Assembly (NCBI GenBank): GCA_951812925.1
Contig: OX638372.1
Coordinates: 45,568,245-45,632,244, forward strand
Length of the DNA stretch: 64,000 nucleotides
Origin: Calliopum simillimum
Lineage: Eukaryota > Arthropoda > Insecta > Diptera > Lauxaniidae
Direction of reading: 5' to 3'
Shown: positions 55,841 to 64,000 of the stretch, in pieces
Position numbering within the stretch: position 1 is the first letter of the stretch
How the letters are laid out: each line of letters opens with the position of its first letter
Notes under the pieces: model-generated
Database searches by the model: none
Told to the model about the DNA's origin: nothing
What the model saw: only the letters and a program-made list of their open reading frames with translations
Position numbers and translations under genes: made by a program

Positions 55841-57170
55841 TTAATTTGATTTGGAAAAATGTTAATTTGGTATGGAAAAGGTTAATTTCATTGGAAAAAG
55901 GCTCATTTGATTTAGAAAAGTTTAATTTGAATGGAAATAGGATAATGTGATTTAGAAAAAGATTAATATGAATGGGAAAAAGTTGATTTGATTTACGAAA
56001 ATTTTAATTTGATTGGAGAAAGTTTAATTTGATTTGGAAAAAGTTTAATTTGATATCAAAAATTTTAACTTGATTTTAAAAAGGCTAATTTGATTTGGAA
56101 AAGGGTGCATTTCTTTTGGAAAATTATAATTTGATTCAAAAAAAGGTTAATTTGATTCAGTAAAATGTAAACTTGATATGGAAAAAGGTTTATTTGATTG
56201 CAATAGGATTAATTTGATTTGGAAAAGGTTAATTTGATTAGGAAAAATGTTAATTTGTGAGGAAAAATGTTAGTTTTATTCAAAAACAGGTTAATTTGAC
56301 ATGGAAAAAGTTTGATTTGATTAGAAAATGTCAAATTCGTTTGGGAAAAGATTAATTTGATTTGGAAAGTTTAATTTGACTTGCAAAAAGCATAACTTGT
56401 TTGGAAAGAGATTAATTTTATTGAAAAAATGTTAATTTGATTAGGAAAAATGTTAATTTGATTTGGAAAAAGGTTAAGTTGATTGAAAAAAAGTTAATTT
56501 GATATAAAAAAAATTAATTTGATTGCAAAAATGTTAATTCGATAATAAAGAGGTTAATTTGATTTGAAAAATGTTAATTTGATTGGAAGGAAATTTGATG
56601 TTTTATGTGTTTGGAAATATGTTAGATTGTTTGAGAAAAGTTATATTTGAATTGGAAAAAGGTTAATTTGATTTGGAAAAAAGTTAATATCATTGAGAAA
56701 AGGTTATTTTGATTTGAAAAAATTTTGATTTAATTTGGAAATGTTAACTTGATTTGAAAAAGTGTTAACTTGATTGGATGAAGGATAGTTTGATTTGGAA
56801 TGAGGTTGACTTGATTTGAAAAATGATTAGTTAATTTGATGGTTAATATGATTGGAAAAAGGTTAACTTGATTTCGAGAAAGGTTAGTTTAATTTAAAAA
56901 AATATGTTAATTTGATTTGAAAAAGGTTAATTTGATTGAAAAAAGGTTGATTTCATTTGGAAAAAGTTTAATGTGATGCGAAAAAAGTTAATTTGATCGG
57001 AAAATGGTTGATTTGATTTCTAAAAAGTTTTATTTGATTGGAAAAAGTTTAATTGAATTAGCTAAATTTGATTTGAGAAAGGTAAATTTAATTTGGAAAA
57101 ATATTGATGTGATTTGGGAGAAGTAAATTTGATTAAAGAAAAGTTAATTTGCTTCTGAAAAAGTTCAAAC
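55841..57170 (+). repeat. 21-bp minisatellite, about 1.3 kb
   Basis: Roughly sixty degenerate units of GTTAATTTGATTTGGAAAAAG, with frequent point changes and one- to three-base length differences. Confidence 0.93.
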
Positions 57171-60100
57171 CACTCGAATAAAATACATTTCAAGTCAAGC
57201 CTTTGCCATTAAAGGGTTAAACGATTTTTGCGTACATGCATATTTTGAGTGTTGAACAAAATATTAAATAAATAACATTATTATTTGCACAAACTTTGTG
57301 CGCCTTGTTAGTAATGGGTTTTCCCACATTACTTAGTAGTTGTTGTTAGTGTTATTTGTACGAAAGTTATTGTTGACACACAATGGTTACCACAATACTT
57401 TATTGGCCCATAGCGTATTGTTAACTAGGATCAAAATGTCCTTTTAAAATGCCATAGGCATAGTGGAAGTAATAGGACTAAATACCGTTAATAAAAGGGT
57501 ATAGTTTGTCTGGCAGGCAAAACTAATGCTGCAGTTGTATACGGCATTTAAAGAGAATTCATTTTATACAATCAAAATGTTTCATTCCATATGACAAATT
57601 AAAATTTAAAATTCAACGAATGTAGTCGTTTATTAAATCATTATTAATGGCATCAAAATATCAGGTTTGTGTGTCATATTTTACAAGTATACCTACACAC
57701 CGCAACCACATACTCACACAGACAGCAGTTAATCTTGCACATCCGTTTCTACATTTTTTTTTGTTTTGTTCTGACCACACAATCGTTCTCTCTCTCATTT
57801 AAAAAGTGCCTGCACTCATAGCATCCTACAAAGACAATCTTGTCATTTATTCTGACATATCACAAAGTTAATCCAGCTGGCTGTCCAATGTATTAGGAAA
57901 TCCGTTGCATATATCACAGCATGTGACCGTTCAAATCAACTCACCAGCTCACCAACTCACTCACACACTTACTCGCTCTATGCTAAACCACATCCTTATT
58001 CTATATGTAAGTATGTAATTTAACAGAGTAGCCTCATTCAGCAGCCACTCAGCACTCAGAGTGGCCTAAAGTTGCATGCATCACGTCGCATTTTGGGTAT
58101 TTTTTTTTTCTTTCGTTCTCTTTGGCTAAAACGGAGTGACTGACTTTGATGAAATGGTAGCAGCAGTATGAACTCGGGGAAATGTCGAGTTAATTCTCTA
58201 TTCATTAGGTACTTAACTGTGATGTGACATGAGTGATAAGTGAGGTTATGTCGTGTATGTTGTGCATTATGATGTTGTATGATGAGAGCGGATGTGTACT
58301 TTTGTGTGTGTGTGTGCGGGCATGTTGAAAAGGTCATACGGGAGAAAATAATGAAAGAACAACAGCAGTTTTTGCTTTAACTGTGCGATAATGAATAGAA
58401 ATTTAGTGTAAAATGATATACTTTGGCGCAAAGGAATAGTTGAAAGAAGCCGGCAAAAAAACGATTTTCACTTAATGACAATAGTCTGCAGAAAGTTAAG
58501 TAACTAGGCGAACTAAGGTTAAAATCTTACTTTTTCCAACTAAACTTTGTAGAGAAAGATATTATGTATAATAGATGCCTACCAAAACGTCAGTTGCAAT
58601 GTATTATATTTTTGTTAAAAAAATGTAGCGCAATTTTTGGAGCTTCTTTTATTATTGAATTAATCTTGAATTTCATAAAGACGAGCTGAATTTTGCATAC
58701 AAAGAGATAAAAAAATAAACAATAATATATACGTACGTATATCGCGCTGATTTTTTATTAAATCGAATTTTGAAGATGCAAAAAAAAAAAAATTCATATG
58801 TTCCACAACATTTGGTTATAGAATATGAAAAAAAAAAAATTTCTGAAGACCTGGTTCAAATAAGTGTAGATTATTTTCGGATATGTCCGTCTGTCTCTAA
58901 AAAAGTTTGGACATTAAAAATTATTATTAAGCATAACGACCGACACAATGAAATGACTTTTAAATTTTTTTTACATTTTTACAAAATCACAGTTATTTTT
59001 TGCAGCAATATCGGAATGGCAGAAATGGATTTAATTAATACTTATGATGTTATCTTCACAAAAACCATAGTCTGCCTGACGATGAAACCACATTATTTTT
59101 TAATGTCATACAAATTGAGAAAAAAATTAATAACTCAAAAACGCAGCACGAAAAATGTCTGCCTTTTGCACTTGTTATATTTCTAAAGCTAAAACAATTT
59201 TTTAAAAAAGGTGGCAGACACGATGTTATTACATACCACAGAAATTTTTTTTTACTTTTTTGTAGTGCCGTCATTTTAAAAATCAGCAATCAATAATTGG
59301 CAGACGTGGCTTTTATTGATTGATTTACTCATATCTTCACAATTATCGTCATCTGTCGAACCATGTTATCACATATTTTTTTTTTGTCATCAGACCCCAA
59401 GCTAAACGTTTTGGAAAGCAGTTCTGGCTTTAGTATATCCCATCATAAACTGAATGAATCATCTGCGTCGTATTCCATCTTTTGCGATGATTTTAATGTA
59501 CTCTACTACTTTCGCAATTCGTGTAGTTTGTCTCACGTTGCTTTTACCAGGTGGTGATTTATGCAAATCTTCTGCTATCTAGTGGGCCTTTTGGAGAAAG
59601 TGTCCGACTTAACATTAATTGATGATAGCTGGAAAAAAAAGAATTGAATTGGGAAGGTTAAAGTGTAATGTTTAATGACAAATATAGTGGGTATCCAATG
59701 CTTTCGGCAAAAGTTAATTCACTTTTCTTGGATGTACGCCATAAGCCTGAGAAACTTTTCTGCACTTTAAAGCAAAGATAACTCAAATTTCAATCGTAGA
59801 AGAGAAAAACGGCTGCAAGATTCGAAATCAGCGACAATGCTGAAATTAAAAAAAAAAAAAAATTCTCCTTCGATACTTGTTTGCAGACTGTTTGCTACTC
59901 CTTTTCGCACCATACGTATAATTAAATCTTGGAAATTAATTAATTTAATGCAATCAATGTATTAATCTCAATAAACGGAATGAGATACGCAATTTATGTC
60001 CATTCCCTTGGATTTCGTTAATAATGTACCAGTGAGTTTGTTTTACAAGGCGGCGAGCTTGATACTGCAAAAGTCCGTTTTGTAAGAGATTCACAGACAT

Positions 60101-61250
60101 GTTATAGCATACATATACATAGTATGAATGTTACGAGTGTAATATACGTGTTTAAGGTCATTGCGTAATTAATGTTAATGTGCCAATGTGGAACGAATTA
60201 ATTTTACGCCTGATTAACATCTAACACCAAGAAAATCATTAATGTAACTAACTATGGTATTCAAAGGAAAACAGAATATGCGAAAGAAAAAGTCTAGATA
60301 TTAACTATGGAAGAAATAAATACAAACACATAAGCCACACAGGAAATGGTTGTCTGAGTTGTAACTTAACTGGCGTATAAACTTCACTTATGAGACCATT
60401 AATGTATCTCACTTATTATTTTATGAACCGTTTTGTTGAGATTAATGTTGTTGAATTCTCTAAGCAGTATGGTGTGGTGATTATTGAATTGATTTCCTTT
60501 CTATTGGAATTGTGCAAATGTATTCATTGCATGGGCATTTCATTTTATATGAGTCCGTTTAAGAGCACAAACTTTATAGGTGTCATCACTTTTCTCAAAA
60601 ATAACTAATCTTTTGTACAGATCCTAGTTCTCGAATATTCCAAGAAACTTCAAAGATATACGAAAGTCCAAAAATATCTCAAACGTAAAAAAGACTTTAA
60701 AAAAATGATTTTCGGTAGGACCTAGTACATATTTGTGAAAATTCTTTTAAGTTTTAAATATTTAGCAATCTGAGGTAAGAAGTCACTGGGTGCTCGTTTG
60801 ATGCATCCATATATTTATTTTGTATTGATTATTAAATTTTAATTCATATATAACATTGCATCTAACTTTGAATAACTTTTAATAACGTGTGGCAACACCA
60901 GTAAACAGATGTCACCGTAATCAGCTGTTCACCACATCGGGGTGAGTTGGGAGCAGAAAATATTGTCATTCCAGCGGCGACCGGCAGCGAGTAAAGGTGG
61001 TGAGCATAGTACTTAGTTAGTGGCATTAGTTAGCATGGTATGGAGCTAAGCTGATACTGTGAGAAATGATTATAATTAGGAGTATTTAGTCAGAACGGTA
61101 TTGAGCCAAGCCGATACTGTAAAGGCAGGAGGTTCGAACCAAATTGTAACGCGCACAAATATGTAAAAAAGGTACCGTTATCTTAAGAAATTTGTTAATA
61201 AAAGAAATAAAAGAACGAAAACCGGTGTTTATATTCAATTCAACTAACTG
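57171..61250. other. Intergenic, no gene recognised; LINE upstream region at the right end
   Basis: AT-rich. The 138-codon frame 58770-59186 and others have no domain. At 61020-61145 a doublet (GCTGATACTGTGAG / GCCGATACTGTAAAG) ends in GGAGGTTCGAACC, a good B box with an A-like TTAGTCAGAACGG about 40 bp before, i.e. another tRNA-like sequence. It lies just before the LINE. Confidence 0.4.
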
Positions 61251-61299
61251 TTGTCTGTTCAGTTCTCATTGCGAGTGGACGTGTTTTTGCTCTGACGCT

Positions 61300-62402
61300 A
61301 TGTCTTACGTGTTAATTTGCGATATGTGCACAAACAAGTGCGTTAATTGTGTGGGTGAAAATATCATAACCCTAATTAATAACTTATCGAGCGAGATTTG
61401 TGATATTAAGAATAAACTCTCTGAGTTATGCCTAAATAAAAGTGATGTGAACGAAGGGCATAAAAAAAATAATAAAAACAATACAAAAACGAATGCCACA
61501 ACCGGTTTGAATTTGCCTATTGAGAATACAGTTCGCACTCGCTCTCGCTCTGCTGATGATAAACGCGTTGGTGTTGGTATTGCGCAGTCGTTGTCGGCTG
61601 TTGTTTCCGCTAATGCTGCTGCTGAGGTTGGTGCTGCTGATGATGCTTCTGCTGAGCTGCCTTTAAAACCCCAGGAGGAAATGTGGTCATCGCAAAAGAC
61701 TGACTCTGTGCAACTACTTCTGCAACTGCTCCTGGTGTTGATATTTATGCTGCTTGCGGCAGTAATTCCTTTGGAATTGCAAATTTTTCTTATGCTGATG
61801 CCACTGCTGGAGGTGATTTTTCGAAGTCTCTGTCTGTTGATGTCTCCTCTATTTCCACTGCTGCTGGTGGTTCTGCTGATATGCCGTCTATGCAGTATTT
61901 AATTCCCCATGAGGGAAATCAGTCATCTCATGCGATTAGCTCTGTTGCTGCTGATGTTCCTGCTATTATTGATGTTAATGCCACTAATGGTTCAACTTCG
62001 CCACTGGTGCCAAATTCTCAAGTGGAATTGCAAACATCTGATTTTTTGCTAAATAAAAGGAATTGGAAAAATAAAGAAAGTGTTGTTGTAGGAAACAATG
62101 ACTCTGCTGAACTAGATGTTGGTGAAGATAAGAAGTGGGTTCATTTGTCATCATTTAAGCCGTCAGTTAAGTATGAAGACATTATTTCGTATGTGGTGAA
62201 ACACGCTGACGTGGGTCGTGAGCACCTTGCTTGCTATTCTCAAGTTAAAAATGGTGTCTCTCCTGAGAATCGTAGAAGCATTAACTTCAAGTTGGGCATC
62301 TCTCCGGTTTTTTATGAGAAGCTTTTTGATCCTAAGCTGTGGCAGCGTAACGTCAAAGTTCGCCCTTTTCAAATAATTGCGAGCGCTCCAGTTCAGAGTT
62401 AA
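61300..62402 (+). pseudogene. LINE ORF1 (frameshifted)
   Basis: ORF1 of a non-LTR retrotransposon. I chose the ATG at 61300 (MSYVLICDMCTNKCVNCVG). It opens with a small cysteine cluster C-x2-C-x3-C-x2-C and then a helical stretch (ITLINNLSSEICDIKNKLSE), followed by an Ala/Ser-rich low-complexity region. Between about 61704 and 61730 the frame must shift: downstream, ATTSATAPGVDIYAAC and later KKWVHLSSFKPSVKY and INFKLGISPVFYEKLFDPKL read in the other frame to TAA at 62400-62402. The C-terminal part resembles the RNA-binding-type domain of ORF1 proteins in Jockey/CR1-like LINEs. The shift is probably a mutation. Confidence 0.78.
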
Positions 62403-64000
62403 TGATTGTTAGCAGCTCGCATACTAGGGGGAACTGCTGTAAATCACAAACGGCTAGTAAGTCTAAGTGCGTTCAAAATGCCAAAAAATTTAAGCTGTAC
62501 TTCCATAATCTTTCTGGTATGAGGACGAAATCTAGTACCATATTTAACTGGAGTTCTCAAATGGACTTCGATATCATTGTTTTCGTTGAAACGTGGTTAA
62601 ATGGTGACTTCTTTGATGATGAGTTTTTTGATCTGAATGTTTACCATGTTTATCGCAAAGATAGAGATGCTGTTAGGACTGGTCTATCCCGTGGCGGTGG
62701 TGTCTTGATTGCGGTCAAACATAGTCTTCGCTCTTCTTTATGTTTGTTGCAGAATAGTAATACTCTGCTTGATCAACTTTGTGTTGATGTTATATTCCAC
62801 CTTATGGCACTGCAAAATTATATGATGCTCATGTTGAAAATATTGTTATATACTTCATTTAATAATGTTGATAATCATTTATATAATTTAGGAGATTTTA
62901 ATTTAAGTAAAATTGTCTGGAGTAGGGTTGCCAATGTATTGACTCCTTTTAATATTAATCTTGCTCATGAAATTAGTTTCATTGATAGCCTTTTTAGTAT
63001 TGATTTAATTCAAATTAATTCATTTCCTAACAAACTTGATAAAATGTTAGATCTATTTTTTGTGTCAAAAAATTTTAATGCACAGTTATCTGAATGTCTC
63101 TGCTCAATTTCTCCGCCGGATTTGCATCATTTGCCTCTTGTGCTTAATTTTGAGTTCTATGAATTTTTGAATTCTACGCCTCAGCAAACTCGTCTTAATT
63201 TCAATGCATGTAATTTCGATCTGTTAAGTTCATTTTTTGATGATGTTAATTGGGGTGAGTTGTTTTTAGGTAAAGATCTTGCAACGTGTTTTGAAGTTTT
63301 TAAAGAAAAAGTGTTATCTATTTGTAATGATCATGTTCCGCACCTAGGGCCAAAGGTACATAAACTGCCCTGGTACACACAGGGACTGAAGAAATTAAAA
63401 AATTTGCGCAATAAATATATTAAATTATTTAAGGCTACTAATAATAATCAGTACCAACTTAAGTATAATCATTAGATGAGAGAATTTAATTTTTTGAACA
63501 AATTTCTCTACAAACAGTATATTTTGAGGTGTGAAACTAATATAAAGGCTAATCCTAAGTCGTTTTAGATTTTTATCCAATCCAAAAAAATGGATCTGGT
63601 ATTCCAAATTCGATGCATTTTAATAATGCTCAGTCTTTTTCAGTTCAAGAGACTGTAAATTTATTTGCTGACTCTTTCAAAACTAATTTTGAACCTATTA
63701 AGCATTGGTTTAATGAGTCAGTTCTAAACAATGTTGATTCATTTTTGGACTTAGGTCATGTTCAGATTACTGAGGATGAAATTGTGAGTGTGATGCTAAA
63801 TTTGAATAGTTCAGTTAAAGCTGATATTGATAGTTTCTCATCCATTTTGCTAAAAAAATGTGCATATGCCTTATCTAAACCTTTGTGTCAAATTTTTAAT
63901 CAATCTCTGATGACTGGTATATTTTTGGATTGTTGGAAAATAGCGTCGATAACGCCTGTAATTAAAAGTGGCTCAAAAAGTGATGTCTCCAATTATAGGC
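62402..64000 (+). pseudogene. LINE ORF2: endonuclease and start of reverse transcriptase, damaged, runs off the window
   Basis: The start ATG overlaps the ORF1 stop (TAATG at 62400-62404). LYFHNLSGMRTKSS, then IIVFVETWLNGDFFDDEF and SRGGGVLIAVKHSLRS are the opening of an APE-type endonuclease (including the catalytic E-T-W-L), and LGDFNL is its central GDFN motif. Between them, near 62790-62880, PYGTAKLYDAHVENI sits in another frame, so bases have been lost. PDLHHLPLVL is the S/D-H motif near the end of the domain. A stop at 63474, a frameshift near 63590 and further intact-looking RT leader (NLFADSFKTNFEP, ITEDEIVSVMLNLNSS, LCQIFNQSLMTGIF) run to the right edge. Catalytic RT motifs would lie beyond the window. 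Same general group as the RT piece at 6190-8195. Confidence 0.85.

Noticed and set aside
58770..59186. 138-codon open frame
   Set aside because: Lysine-, phenylalanine- and isoleucine-rich composition expected of AT-rich DNA; no motif or neighbour supports it.
60887..61260. Possible solo LTR (TGTGGCAACACC start, AATAAA near the end)
   Set aside because: No convincing CA end with a matching 4-6-bp target duplication was found; the tRNA-like doublet and LINE 5' region explain part of it.
61258..61282. Initiator plus downstream promoter element (TCAGTT...GGACGTG) for the LINE
   Set aside because: The GGACGTG lies about 18-23 bases after the presumed start, not near +28, so I did not annotate it as a promoter.

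Overview
The window is AT-rich nuclear DNA of an animal, almost certainly a fly (Diptera). It holds one spliced ionotropic-receptor gene of the divergent insect type. Two repeats carry the conserved core of Dipteran INE-1/DINE-1 (Helitron-like) elements, and the rest is a dense patchwork of decayed transposons. A tephritid-like or other schizophoran fly is my best guess; this is inference from repeat style, not an identification.

The only host gene I can support is on the minus strand at 33830-29321: three coding exons, about 637 residues. A signal peptide, a ligand-binding region and three membrane segments are visible. Its second intron (2.5 kb) contains a foldback element and a 1.1 kb array built on a 9-bp unit.

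Left third (1-20 kb): foldback elements. A transposase pseudogene (4.1-8.3 kb) is broken by a repeat-rich insertion and by a 5'-truncated LINE, which is itself split by a 978-bp hAT-like palindrome with an 8-bp target duplication. At 10.19-10.98 kb lies what I consider the most interesting feature: a retrozyme-like insertion with a complete type I hammerhead ribozyme, a 545-bp head-to-tail repeat, an inverted third copy, tRNA-like A and B boxes and a 16-bp target duplication. Terminal-inverted-repeat elements that contain tRNA-like sequences follow (11.6-12.8 and 18.2-18.9 kb).

Middle (20-42 kb): a 117-unit (TTAGG)n array, a palindrome with a GC-rich core (22.96 kb), a 1.4 kb palindrome (23.5 kb), a LINE fragment, several MITEs, the receptor gene, and a nest of palindromes at 37.2-39.25 kb. 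Within that nest is a 552-bp element made of a 16-nt motif in alternating orientation, sharing its GC-rich core with the 22.96 kb element. A 1.9 kb palindrome follows.

Right third (42-64 kb): two neighbouring DINE-like Helitron copies, the second split cleanly by a 1.36 kb palindrome; a mariner-type transposase pseudogene; MITEs; a 21-bp minisatellite in two opposed arrays; and a decayed two-ORF LINE that runs off the right edge.

No mobile element here looks intact, and apart from the receptor most open frames look like chance or repeat-derived. Coordinates of repeat ends come from reading by eye and may be off by a few bases unless a target duplication is quoted.
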